Source: [Mycobacterium] vasticus
GTDB taxonomy: Bacteria; Actinomycetota; Actinomycetes; Mycobacteriales; Mycobacteriaceae
Reading direction: 5' to 3'
NCBI RefSeq assembly: GCF_020181595.1
Contig: NZ_CP084028.1
Coordinates: 2,370,398-2,434,397, forward strand
DNA: 64,000 nt
Shown piece after piece: positions 10,972 to 21,564 of this stretch (positions are counted from its first letter, which is position 1; each line of letters opens with the position of its first letter). The notes below the pieces were generated by a model that saw only the letters and a program-made list of their open reading frames with translations, did no database searches and was not told the origin of the DNA. The position numbers were made by a program, and so were the translations under genes.

Positions 10972-11007
10972 CTCAACCTCCCCGAAAGCCGCGCGAGCAG
11001 CTCGTCA
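10138..11007. repeat. Direct repeat, right copy
   Basis: This is the partner of 1-870, in the same orientation. It contains the end of a PKS reading frame (45 bases), the TTGA overlap and the first part of the KS of the PKS at 5614-10971. The similarity stops at 11007, eight bases from the ATG at 11013-11015. Confidence 0.85.
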
Positions 11008-11015
11008 CCTTTCAT
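10968..11015 (-). CDS. 15-codon coupling ORF, relic of a PKS C-terminus
   Basis: The ATG overlaps the fadD stop as ATGA, and the stop overlaps the next PKS start as TTGA. The peptide is MKGDELLARLSGRLS. Its last 13 residues correspond to the end of the PKS at 831-5594 ([13 protein letters not shown]). It therefore looks like the last codons of a PKS gene stranded after recombination. It may now serve only to pass ribosomes from fadD to the PKS. Translation is inferred, not shown. Confidence 0.6.
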   Translation of the reverse strand: MKGDELLARLSGRLS

Positions 11016-12769
11016 ACAGACCGAGCGGAAGCATCCAGCCGGTCGAATCCGTCACGTTGGTAGATCTCTACGCAGCTGGAGCGGCGGATCTTGCCGCTCG
11101 TCGTGATCGGGATGGCGCCCTGGGGCACCAGCACCAGATCACCGAACGCCAGGCCGTGCGCCTTGGACAGCGCCGCCGCGACCTTCCGCCTCACCTCGTG
11201 CAGCCTGTCCTGGATCTCCGCGTCCGACCCGCCCTTGTTCTTGAACTCGGCGATGGTGACGAGCTGCTCAGAACGGCTGTCGGCGATCGAGACGGCCGCG
11301 ACACGCCCGCCGGTGATCTCCTGAATGGTGGCCTCGATGTCGTCCGGGTAGTGGTTGCGACCGTCGACGATCAGCAGGTCCTTGATCCGGCCGACGATGT
11401 AGAGCTCGCCGTCGGAGATGACTCCGAGGTCGCCGGTCTTGAGCCACGGCCCCTGCGGGGTTCCGGGCGACGGGTCGACGAGCTTGCCGCCGAAGGTGGC
11501 CTCGGTGGCCTGCTGGTTGTGCCAATAGCCGGCGGTGACGTTGGTTCCGTGGGCCCAGATCTCGCCGACCTGACCCTCGGGGTTCTCCCGCTGGGTGTCC
11601 GGGTCGACGACGCGCACGGTGCAGGCACGCGGCACGCCGCAGCTGACCAGCTCGACGCCGCCCTCGGGCCCGGCCAACTCCGCGGTACCGTTCGCGAGCT
11701 TGGTGTAGTCGAAACGCGCGGTGGGCGGCGGGGTGCCGGGGGTGTTCGACGTCAGGTACACGGTGGCCTCGGCCAGCCCGTAGCCGGGGCGCAGGGCCGC
11801 CGGGTTGAGGTTGAACTTGGAGAACCGGTCGACGAGCCGCCGCAGCGTCGCGGCGTGCACACGCTCCGCGCCGAACGCGTAGGTGTGAACGCGGCTCAGG
11901 TCGAGGCCGGCCATGTCCTCGTCGGAGGTGCGCCGGACAGCCAGCTCGTAGGCGAAGTTCGGCCCACCGGTGTAAGCGTTGGGGTAGCTGGCCACCAGCT
12001 GCATCCAGCGGGCCGGCTTGGCCAGGAAGGCCATCGGGCTGAAGACCACCGCCTGGTGGCCGCCCACCAGCGGGAAGATGATGCCGCACATCAGGCCCAG
12101 GTCGTGGTAGAAGGGCAGCCACACCACCAGCGTGGTGTCGGCCGGCACCGTCTTGCCGACGTTCTCAAACGTGTCGTCGATCATCTGCTGCATGTTCACG
12201 ATCGCGTTCTGGTGCCCGACCATCACGCCGGCCGGGGTCCGGGTCGAGCCGGAGGTGTACTGCAGGAACGCCGTCTTGGTGTGGGCGGTGGCCGTGGGTG
12301 CCGCGATCGGCTCGGAGTCGAGGTCCAGAGCGTCCACCTCGATCACCACGGGGGGCTTGCCCGGCAGGTCGTTGATCGAGCTGGCGAGGTCGCCGACGGC
12401 GGCCGTGGTGGTCAGGATCGCGGCCGGCTGGCAGTCGCGCAGGGCCGCGGACACCCGCTCGTCATGCACACCGAACATCGGCACCGGCAGCGGGACGGCG
12501 ATCATTCCCGCCTCCAAGGCGCCGTAAAACCCGATGATGTATTCCATGCTCTGCGGGGCCAGCAGCGCCACCCGGTCACCTGGGGATGCGCAGGTCGCCA
12601 GCTCCGCGGCCACCACCTGCGCCCGGTTGCGCAGCTGCGACCAGGTCACGGTGTCGCGGTAGCCCTCCGGGTCGACGTCGAAGTCGATGAAGGTATATGC
12701 GGGGTCGTTCGGCTTCTCTTGGGCCCGATGCGCCAGCAGGGTCGGGATGTGCGTGTGAGTGACCGGCAT
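11012..12769 (-). CDS. Fatty-acyl-AMP ligase (FadD26-type)
   Basis: The protein has 585 residues from ATG 12767-12769, preceded by AGGAG at 12781-12785. A GTG 15 codons upstream is possible but has no better site. It is an ANL-superfamily adenylating enzyme: nucleotide-binding loop YTSGSTRTPAG, the core motif YGLAEATVYL, the TGD motif (WLKTGDLG) and the C-terminal GRIKDLLIVDGRNHYPDDIE. The GRNHYPDDIE stretch and the context are typical of FAALs, which activate a fatty acid as acyl-AMP and hand it to the ACP of a PKS. It is upstream of three PKS genes in one orientation and overlaps the next ORF by ATGA. In the Pps system this step loads PpsA. Here the loading ACP is in the second PKS gene. 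Confidence 0.92.
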   Translation of the reverse strand: MPVTHTHIPTLLAHRAQEKPNDPAYTFIDFDVDPEGYRDTVTWSQLRNRAQVVAAELATCASPGDRVALLAPQSMEYIIGFYGALEAGMIAVPLPVPMFGVHDERVSAALRDCQPAAILTTTAAVGDLASSINDLPGKPPVVIEVDALDLDSEPIAAPTATAHTKTAFLQYTSGSTRTPAGVMVGHQNAIVNMQQMIDDTFENVGKTVPADTTLVVWLPFYHDLGLMCGIIFPLVGGHQAVVFSPMAFLAKPARWMQLVASYPNAYTGGPNFAYELAVRRTSDEDMAGLDLSRVHTYAFGAERVHAATLRRLVDRFSKFNLNPAALRPGYGLAEATVYLTSNTPGTPPPTARFDYTKLANGTAELAGPEGGVELVSCGVPRACTVRVVDPDTQRENPEGQVGEIWAHGTNVTAGYWHNQQATEATFGGKLVDPSPGTPQGPWLKTGDLGVISDGELYIVGRIKDLLIVDGRNHYPDDIEATIQEITGGRVAAVSIADSRSEQLVTIAEFKNKGGSDAEIQDRLHEVRRKVAAALSKAHGLAFGDLVLVPQGAIPITTSGKIRRSSCVEIYQRDGFDRLDASARSV

Positions 12770-13290
12770 TGCGTTGTCTTCTCCTTGTGCTGTCAGGTCC
12801 TCTGAAGACCTCACGTGCTGAGTAGTTCGGCCCCGTCACGAGCCCGGCGGGTGCGGCCACCGGTGACGGTCTTGCTGCGCGGCCCTGCACAGCGGAGTTA
12901 TGCGGTTGGATTGGCGGCATCGGGACACTTCCCTCACGGGATCAGGCCTTGTGGGCATCACTTAGCGTGCTGCCGGCTGAGAAACCTCAACCTCACCGTC
13001 GGCCGGTAATGCGCCTTACCGAAAGTCGGGGCCCTGTGCATCCGTGCGCCGAGATCGCGCAGCCGAAGCGGGCGGTGCGGATTGAATCGACCATTGACAC
13101 GGGTACCCCTTCTGGAGATTGTGGAACCGACGTCAAAACTCCTCGGACCCCGACATCCCAGGTGTTTCCCTCCCGCGGAGGCTACCACGTAGGCCCTGCT
13201 GACAGGGAATTTACGGCCTACGTACAGCCCCTTTAGGGCAGATCGGGCATTGTAGCGCAAGAAACGTGTGTGACGCCAGTGACGGCCGTT
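12770..13290 (-). promoter_or_regulatory. Upstream region of the fadD-PKS operon
   Basis: This is about 520 bases with no convincing gene. A minus-strand frame at 12958-13260 (100 codons) sits where Rv2929 lies between tesA and fadD26 in H37Rv, but I cannot support it as real. On the minus strand TACAAT (13249-13254) is a good -10 candidate, with transcription starting near 13242. The inverted repeat at 13187-13223 lies just inside the predicted leader. The leader would be about 470 bases long. Confidence 0.4.
13187..13223. promoter_or_regulatory. 9-bp perfect inverted repeat, candidate operator
   Basis: ACGTAGGCC (13187-13195) and GGCCTACGT (13215-13223) are exact reverse complements separated by 19 bases. 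It lies just downstream of the TACAAT -10 candidate of the fadD-PKS operon. It could bind a dimeric repressor or form a leader hairpin. No known family is assigned. Confidence 0.45.
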
Positions 13291-14004
13291 TCAGCGGCAG
13301 TGCTGGGTGATCTTGTTCTCGATATCGCCGACCAGTTCCGGCAAGTGGTCACTGAGGTAGAAGTGATGACCCGGCGCGGTGAACATCCGGATACCGAACT
13401 CCGCGGTGGTCCGCTCGGCCCACGGCGCCACCTTCTCCGCGGTGGCGACGTCGTCGTCGTCGCCGTGGTAGGCGAAGATCGGGCAGGACACCCGGGCCTC
13501 GGGCGGGCAGTCGTAGTTCGCAATGGCCTTCAGGCCCCGCAGCGTGGGCAGGATCTTGGCTGCGAACTCCTCGTTCTGCAGGAACTCCGGGTTCACCCCG
13601 GTCATCTGGCTGACCGCCTCGAGAAGACCGCGATCAGAGTCACCGATGTTGTCATATCCCGCGCGACCCGGCGCTCCCGCCCCGGACACGAACAACGCCG
13701 CGATCGGCTGGCCGTCCGCCTCGAACCGGCGGGCCACTTCGAAGGCCAGCAGTGCGCCCATGCTGTGGCCGAAGAAAGCCACCGGGGCGTCGCCGGCCTG
13801 CGGCGGGGGCACCATGGTGCAGACCCGGTCGGCCAGGTCTTCGATGCTGGTGAACGCTCCCAGGTCGTGGCTGCCGCCCTTGCCCGGATACTGCACGCCG
13901 ACGCGTTTGACGTCGGTGGTGAACGTCTTGGAGAAGGGAACGTAGAACTGCGGCGACCCGCCGGCGTGCGGGAAGATATAGAGCTTCGTCGTTCGGTCAG
14001 TCAC
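13291..14004 (-). CDS. tesA: Type II thioesterase (TesA-like)
   Basis: The protein has 237 residues from GTG 14002-14004, with AGGG a few bases upstream. The longer frame to 14097 begins with an Arg/Ser-rich stretch unlike the family. It is an alpha/beta hydrolase: FPHAGG oxyanion region, nucleophile Ser81 in GHSMGA, and late His in PGHHFY. Enzymes of this type release or edit acyl chains on PKS carrier domains. In M. tuberculosis TesA stands upstream of fadD26-ppsA in the same orientation, as here, so a partner role in the adjacent PKS pathway is likely. About 520 bases separate it from fadD, so it may have its own promoter. Confidence 0.88.
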   Translation of the reverse strand: MTDRTTKLYIFPHAGGSPQFYVPFSKTFTTDVKRVGVQYPGKGGSHDLGAFTSIEDLADRVCTMVPPPQAGDAPVAFFGHSMGALLAFEVARRFEADGQPIAALFVSGAGAPGRAGYDNIGDSDRGLLEAVSQMTGVNPEFLQNEEFAAKILPTLRGLKAIANYDCPPEARVSCPIFAYHGDDDDVATAEKVAPWAERTTAEFGIRMFTAPGHHFYLSDHLPELVGDIENKITQHCR

Positions 14005-14032
14005 CCGGGACACCCTAGTGGTCGTGCGGCCA

Positions 14033-15298
14033 CTAACCGAGCGCGGCGTCCAGCTCGACGAACGGCGATCCCAGCTGCGGGATCGGAACCAGCTCATTGC
14101 CCCGGGCCCGGTTGATGGCTTGGCGGATCAGCGCGGCCGTGCCGACGAATCCGGCGTGGTCGAGCGCTACGAACGGGGTCAGCAGCCGGTTGTGCACGAA
14201 CCCGAACGCCAGGCCCGAGTCCGGGTCGGCCCAGCCCAGTGATCCACCCAACCCCACGTGACCGAATCCGGGCAGCACCGATCCGAACGGAACCGCGTGA
14301 TAGCCCTGGTGGAATGCCAGCGGGATCCCGACGGTGCGGTCCCACTCCAGGGTGTGCGGGCCGGGCAGGCCGGCCACCAGGCCGGCGGACAGGAACCGGG
14401 TGCCGTCGATCTGCCCGCCGTTGGCCAGTGCGCCGTAGAGCCGCGCCAGCCCGCGGGCGGTGAACACACCGTTGATGGCGGCGGCCTCGGTGTCCAGAAA
14501 CGGGGTATCGCCGCGCATGGTGTCCATCACACCGGGGAAATAGAACGCGCCCAGTCCCCCGAACGGGAGCAGCGAGGCGGCCTTGGGCAACACGTAGTCG
14601 ACGATCGGGTACCGCCGGCCACGCTGCGGCATGACGATCTCGGCGGCGACGGTCGGCGCACCGGCCGGTGGCCGCCCCAGGTGCAGGCCGTCGGTGTCCA
14701 GCGGTGCGGCCAACTCGGTGCGGAACAGCTGTCGCATGCCCAGGCCGGTGACGGCGCGAGCCAGGCCCGACAGCAACCAGCCGTAGGTCATCGCGTGGTA
14801 GGCGGGTTTGCCGAGCTCCGGTCCGGGAGCCGCGGCGGCCATCCGTGCTTCCATCGTGAGGTGATCGAGCATGTCGGCCCGCTCGGCACCGCGCAGGTGA
14901 GTCAGTCCGGCCCGGTGCGCCAGCAGTTGCCGGACGGTGATGGCGGCTTTGCCTGCGGCACCGAACTCAGGCCAGTAGTGGGCCACCGGGGTGTCGTAGT
15001 CGATGAGTCCCCGGTCCACCAGCCGGTGGATGACCGTGGACGCCGCGCCCTTGGTCGCCGAGAACGTCATGGCCCCGGTGTTCTCCGACCATGGCACGGT
15101 GCCGGCCCGGTCCGACCAGCCGGTCCATACGTCGACCAGCGGCCGGCCGTGTTGGTAGACCGTCAGGGCGCCGCCGCCCCAGCGCCGGCCGGGGAACATG
15201 GCGGCGAAGGCGCGCACCACGCAGGCGAAATTCGGGTCAGCCGCACCGTGCACATGCGCCGGAAGCGCCTCGCGGCCGAATTCCAGGGCGTTGGTCAT
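14033..15298 (-). CDS. lipL: Serine beta-lactamase/carboxylesterase family protein (LipL-like)
   Basis: The protein has 421 residues from ATG 15296-15298. The frame extends upstream into the meaB region without family-like sequence. It carries the SxxK motif (FSATKG) of class C beta-lactamase-fold esterases, with a Tyr motif candidate in HAMTYGW and a late HVGLGGSLGW loop. M. tuberculosis LipL (Rv1497) has the same place next to Rv1496 (meaB) and is an esterase with weak beta-lactamase activity. It follows meaB by 47 bases and may be co-transcribed with mutAB-meaB. The substrate cannot be told from sequence. Confidence 0.85.
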   Translation of the reverse strand: MTNALEFGREALPAHVHGAADPNFACVVRAFAAMFPGRRWGGGALTVYQHGRPLVDVWTGWSDRAGTVPWSENTGAMTFSATKGAASTVIHRLVDRGLIDYDTPVAHYWPEFGAAGKAAITVRQLLAHRAGLTHLRGAERADMLDHLTMEARMAAAAPGPELGKPAYHAMTYGWLLSGLARAVTGLGMRQLFRTELAAPLDTDGLHLGRPPAGAPTVAAEIVMPQRGRRYPIVDYVLPKAASLLPFGGLGAFYFPGVMDTMRGDTPFLDTEAAAINGVFTARGLARLYGALANGGQIDGTRFLSAGLVAGLPGPHTLEWDRTVGIPLAFHQGYHAVPFGSVLPGFGHVGLGGSLGWADPDSGLAFGFVHNRLLTPFVALDHAGFVGTAALIRQAINRARGNELVPIPQLGSPFVELDAALG

Positions 15299-15345
15299 GG
15301 CTGGCAATCTACCGGACAGCCATACCGTAAGCGCTTCGGCAGGCG

Positions 15346-16335
15346 TTATTGCCAGATGGTGGCGAGGATCTGCTGGGCGGCCAGCGCAGGCGTCAGTTCC
15401 CCGCTGCGCACCTGCTGCTCGACCGCGGCGCGGACCTCGCGCACCGCCGGGTCCGACAGGGCGCGCTCCAACACGGCGTCGGCCACCAGCTGGCGGGTCC
15501 ACTCCACCTGCTGGGCGCGGCGGCGGGTTTCGAACTCACCGGCATCGATCAATGTCTGCCGATGCCGTTCGATGGTGTCCCACAGTTCCGGCAGCCCGGT
15601 GCCCTCAACCGCGCTCATCGTCAAAACCGGTGGCCGCCAGAGTGTTTCCCGAGGGTAGATCAGCCGGATCGCGGACGACAGCTCACGAGCCGCCATCCGC
15701 GCCTCGGCCAGGTGCTCGCCGTCGGCCTTGTTGACCACCACGATGTCGGCCAGTTCCAGCACACCCTTTTTGATGCCCTGCAATTGGTCGCCGGTGCGAG
15801 CCAACGTCAAGAACACGAAGGTGTCGACCATGTTGGCCACGGTCACCTCGGACTGGCCGACGCCGACGGTCTCGATCAGGATCACGTCGAAGCCCGCCGC
15901 CTCCAGCAGCACCACGGTCTCGCGTGTCGCCTTGGCTACTCCGCCCAGGGTGCCCGACGTCGGCGACGGCCGGATGTAGGCGCTGTCGTGGGTGGCCAGC
16001 CGCTGCATGCGGGTCTTGTCCCCCAGGATCGATCCGCCGGTACGGGTCGAGGACGGGTCGACGGCCAGCACGGCCACCCGGTGCCCGCGCTCGACGAGCA
16101 GCATCCCGAGTGCCTCGATGCTGGTCGACTTACCCACCCCGGGAACGCCCGTGATACCGATCCGTCGGGCGCCGCCGGCGGCCGGCAACAGCGCCAGCAG
16201 CAGTTCCTGAGCGGCTCTGCGGTGGTCGGGGCGGGTGGATTCGACCAGGGTGATGGCCCGCGGCAGAACCGAACGATCACCGGCGCGGATCGCCGCCGCC
16301 AGTTCGGCGACGGTGCCTCCAGGGTCGGCCGCCAT
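15346..16335 (-). CDS. meaB: MeaB/ArgK G-protein chaperone of methylmalonyl-CoA mutase
   Basis: The protein has 329 residues. P-loop GVPGVGKST, GDKTRMQ switch region, ETVGVGQSE and NKAD are all present, as expected for a G3E GTPase. Proteins of this family gate cobalamin loading of methylmalonyl-CoA mutase and protect it during turnover. It begins immediately after the mutB stop (16336), so mutA-mutB-meaB form one transcription unit. Older annotation calls such proteins an arginine/ornithine transport ATPase (ArgK); the context rules that out. Rv1496 is the H37Rv counterpart from memory. Confidence 0.95.
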   Translation of the reverse strand: MAADPGGTVAELAAAIRAGDRSVLPRAITLVESTRPDHRRAAQELLLALLPAAGGARRIGITGVPGVGKSTSIEALGMLLVERGHRVAVLAVDPSSTRTGGSILGDKTRMQRLATHDSAYIRPSPTSGTLGGVAKATRETVVLLEAAGFDVILIETVGVGQSEVTVANMVDTFVFLTLARTGDQLQGIKKGVLELADIVVVNKADGEHLAEARMAARELSSAIRLIYPRETLWRPPVLTMSAVEGTGLPELWDTIERHRQTLIDAGEFETRRRAQQVEWTRQLVADAVLERALSDPAVREVRAAVEQQVRSGELTPALAAQQILATIWQ

Positions 16336-18630
<2,295 letters not shown>

Positions 18631-18635
18631 GGCTG

Positions 18636-20555
18636 TCAGGCCCCCAATCGAGTCAGTAGATCCGACAACGCCTGCACCGCATCAATTTTCATGGTCAGGT
18701 AGTCGTCGGGACGTGGGTCGTCCTCGGAGTTGCCGGCCAGCGCCTTCGCCGGGCCGGCCAGATAGACCCGGGCGACGCCGGCGGCGCGGGCCGCCCCGAT
18801 CACCTCGGCCGCCTCGGTCGCGTAGCGCGCGTCGGTGCCGCACAGCACCGCCGCCACCGGCGATCCGGCCGTGGCGACCGCGGCGGCCACCCCGCCGGCG
18901 TCCAGCGGCCCCGGGTTGACGGCGTCGATCCCGCCGGAGGCCAGCAGGTTGGCGGCGAAGGTGGTCCGGATGTTGTGTTCGGCCAGCGGGCCCACCGGCA
19001 GCAGCAGCACCTGTGGGCGGACCCCGGTTCGGGCCAGGTAGGCGTCGGACCGATCCCGTAGCGCCTCGAATTGCGCGGCGTAGCGCCGCAATCCCGGTGT
19101 GCCGAGCTCCGCGGAGGTCACTGCGGTCGGCGGCAACGCCGGCTCGGCCAGGTTCGGGTACTCGTTGACCCCGGTGATCGCGGTGCGCCGGTGCGCGACG
19201 TCGTCGGCCCGCGCGGCGGCCGAGGCGTCGACCAGCTCGGTGAAGTAGCCCAGTGCGGCATCGAATCCGCCTTCGGCTGAACGCGTTTCGGCCTGCTGGA
19301 AGTGGCGCCAGGCGTGTTGTGCCAGCTGGTCGGTGAGGTCTTCGACGAACCACGACCCACCGGCCGGGTCCAGTACCCGGCCCAGGTGGGACTCCTCCAG
19401 CAGCAGCAGCTGGGTGTTGCGTGCGATGCGGCGGGCGAAGCCGGCCGAGGTCCCGGGTTGGCCCCCGGCGATGACCACGTCGAACGGCCGCACCAATACG
19501 GTGTCCGCACCGCCGACGCCGGCGCCGAAGGCAGCCAGCGTGGTACGCAGCATGTTCACCCAAGGGTCGCGTTGGGTCATCATGACCAGCGACGTCTCGG
19601 CGTGCACCACGGCCGCGCCGGATTCCGGCTCACCGGCCACCTCGCTGACCCGCGCCCAGAGCCGGCGCATGGCCCGGATCTTGGCGATGGTGGTGAACTG
19701 ATCGTCGTCGGCGGCCAGCCGGAAACTGATCTGGCGCAGCGCTTCCGCCGTCGGCAGTCCGGCGTCGGTCAGCAACCGCAGGTAGGCCACCCCGGTGGCC
19801 AGGGCTGCCGCGAGCTCGCCGGCCGCATCAGCACCGAGGTTGTGGAACACCGGGCCGTTGACCGCGATCGACCGCACGCCCCGATGGCAGGCGGCGCGCG
19901 ATGCCACCGTTATCACCTCGTCGATCGGCGGCGACGCGAGCTGCGCCAGCGGCGCGCTCAGCGGATCGGCACCCAGATCCACCGACAGCCCGGCGCGGTT
20001 GTCCGGATCCAGAGCGTCGACCAGCGCCAGCATGGTCTCAGCGGCCGCCGAGTAGTCACCCGCCCCGGCACCGTCGAGCAACACCGGCACCAGGTCCAGG
20101 TAGACGCCGTCGAACACTCGGCCCAGTTCAGCGGCCGCCACCCCGGCCGGTCCGACCCGCACCGTCAGTGCGCTGGATCCGTCGCCGAGCGCGCTCAGCA
20201 CGGCGCCGTTGACGTCGGTTCCGGATCGCTCGGCGCCCGCCCCGGGGAATGCCTCGGCGACCTTCCAGCCGCTGTTGACGTCGCGCAGCCCGTCGGCTCC
20301 GCGCAGGAAGGGCCAGTGGCCCGGCAGCGGCGGCTCGGGCAGTTCGTCCAACGCGGTGTAGAGCGCGCGGATCGTCAAACCCTCCGGCCCCGCCCCACCA
20401 GCTATGGGTGTGTCCAGCAGGCGCTCCGGCTCGCCGCCGGTGTCGCGTTCGATGTCCGCCGCTTCGCGGCGCGAGCTCTTCGCCAACACCCCGGCCACCC
20501 CGGCACGCCAGCGGGCGCGGGACTGCTCGAGTTCGGCGGATACCTCTACTGACAC
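18636..20555 (-). CDS. mutA: Methylmalonyl-CoA mutase small subunit
   Basis: The protein has 639 residues from GTG 20553-20555, preceded by AGGAG at 20562-20566. It shares the barrel fold with MutB ([32 protein letters not shown]) but its C-terminal domain lacks the DxHxxG cobalamin ligand, as is normal for the non-catalytic partner. It is the first gene of mutA-mutB-meaB. A perfect 12-bp palindrome lies 17 bases upstream of the start. Confidence 0.95.
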   Translation of the reverse strand: MSVEVSAELEQSRARWRAGVAGVLAKSSRREAADIERDTGGEPERLLDTPIAGGAGPEGLTIRALYTALDELPEPPLPGHWPFLRGADGLRDVNSGWKVAEAFPGAGAERSGTDVNGAVLSALGDGSSALTVRVGPAGVAAAELGRVFDGVYLDLVPVLLDGAGAGDYSAAAETMLALVDALDPDNRAGLSVDLGADPLSAPLAQLASPPIDEVITVASRAACHRGVRSIAVNGPVFHNLGADAAGELAAALATGVAYLRLLTDAGLPTAEALRQISFRLAADDDQFTTIAKIRAMRRLWARVSEVAGEPESGAAVVHAETSLVMMTQRDPWVNMLRTTLAAFGAGVGGADTVLVRPFDVVIAGGQPGTSAGFARRIARNTQLLLLEESHLGRVLDPAGGSWFVEDLTDQLAQHAWRHFQQAETRSAEGGFDAALGYFTELVDASAAARADDVAHRRTAITGVNEYPNLAEPALPPTAVTSAELGTPGLRRYAAQFEALRDRSDAYLARTGVRPQVLLLPVGPLAEHNIRTTFAANLLASGGIDAVNPGPLDAGGVAAAVATAGSPVAAVLCGTDARYATEAAEVIGAARAAGVARVYLAGPAKALAGNSEDDPRPDDYLTMKIDAVQALSDLLTRLGA

Positions 20556-20571
20556 CGGTGACTCCTGAAGT

Positions 20572-20583
20572 TACTCGCGAGTA
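20572..20583. promoter_or_regulatory. Perfect palindrome upstream of mutA, candidate operator
   Basis: TACTCGCGAGTA reads the same on both strands and lies between the mutA ribosome-binding site and its promoter region. A second dyad, CACATG/CATGTG with 13 bases between, is at 20585-20609. The position fits repression of mutAB-meaB by a dimeric regulator, possibly TetR- or GntR-type. The regulator is unknown. Confidence 0.45.
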
Positions 20584-20731
20584 GCACATGGATCGCTACC
20601 CGACATGTGTTAACCAGGCTAAATGATGCCGACCGGCGGTCGCTGCGGAGGTGCGCCGAGCGGCGAAACGCCGGGTGTGTGCGGCGGTCCCGAAGCCTGC
20701 CGTTCACGTTGGGCCCGTAGTCTCGGGCGGC

Positions 20732-21508
20732 GTGACCACCGCTCCTCGCCGTGAGATCGCCCGGCCGCTGCGTGCCGTGCTCTCGGCGACCATCGCCACG
20801 GCACGCCAGGTTCCGGTGTGGCGCCTGGCGGTGACGACGGCGGCGGTGGCGATCGTGGCCGCGGTGGCCCTGCTGGTGCATGTGCCCACCGCTGTGCAAC
20901 TGCGTGACTGGGCGCAGGAGTTGGGCCCGTGGTTCCCGCTGGCGTTCTTGGGCGCCCACGCCGCCATCACGGTGTTCCCGTTCCCGCGCACCGCCTTCAC
21001 GCTGGCCGCCGGGCTGCTGTTCGGGCCGATGCTGGGCGTGGTGCTCGCGGTGGTGGCCAGCACGCTGAGCGCGGTTACGGTGTTGGTGATGATGCGGGTG
21101 TTCGGTTGGCAGCTGAGCCGCTGGGTGAGGCACCCCAAGGTGAGCGCGCTCGATGCGCGGCTGCGCCGGCGCGGTTCGCCCGCGGTGATCTCGCTGCGGT
21201 TGATTCCGGCCATCCCGTTCTCGGTGATCAACTACGCCGCCGGGGCGTCGGCGATCCGGCTGCTGCCCTACTCCGCCGCCACCCTGATCGGGCTGTTGCC
21301 GGGCACCGTGGCGGTCGTGGTGCTCGGCGATGGGCTCACCGGAGATGTCAGCCCGATGCTCCTGCTTGTGTCGGCGTGCACCGCGGCCGTCGGGGTGGCG
21401 CTGCTGGTCTATGAGGTGCGTATCCACCGCCGGCGCCCGGCCACGACGACCGACGCGTCTCCACAGTCTGAACGGGGCTTTCGCAGCGTGCCCTTGTCAA
21501 GCGACTAA
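20732..21508 (+). CDS. TVP38/TMEM64 (DedA-like) membrane protein
   Basis: The protein has about 258 residues from GTG 20732. Starts further upstream are possible but add a basic, non-membrane stretch. It has a first hydrophobic helix (TTAAVAIVAAVALLV), then the SNARE-associated Golgi domain hallmark FPFPRTAFTLAAGLLFGP, further helices, and the conserved RLIPAIPFSVINYAAG. The family consists of polytopic membrane proteins tied to lipid scrambling or transport; the bacterial substrate is not settled. The position matches Rv1491c, divergent from mutA. Confidence 0.85.
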   Translation: MTTAPRREIARPLRAVLSATIATARQVPVWRLAVTTAAVAIVAAVALLVHVPTAVQLRDWAQELGPWFPLAFLGAHAAITVFPFPRTAFTLAAGLLFGPMLGVVLAVVASTLSAVTVLVMMRVFGWQLSRWVRHPKVSALDARLRRRGSPAVISLRLIPAIPFSVINYAAGASAIRLLPYSAATLIGLLPGTVAVVVLGDGLTGDVSPMLLLVSACTAAVGVALLVYEVRIHRRRPATTTDASPQSERGFRSVPLSSD

Positions 21509-21564
21509 ACAAACGATCTATCGCGGCGGGCTCGGCGAAGGCGCCGCGGAATAGGGAGGCAGGC

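Noticed and set aside
12958..13260. Minus-strand 100-codon frame between tesA and fadD, at the Rv2929 position
   Set aside because: Basic composition, no ribosome site and no recognisable similarity; it contains the dyad and promoter candidates, so I treat the space as regulatory.
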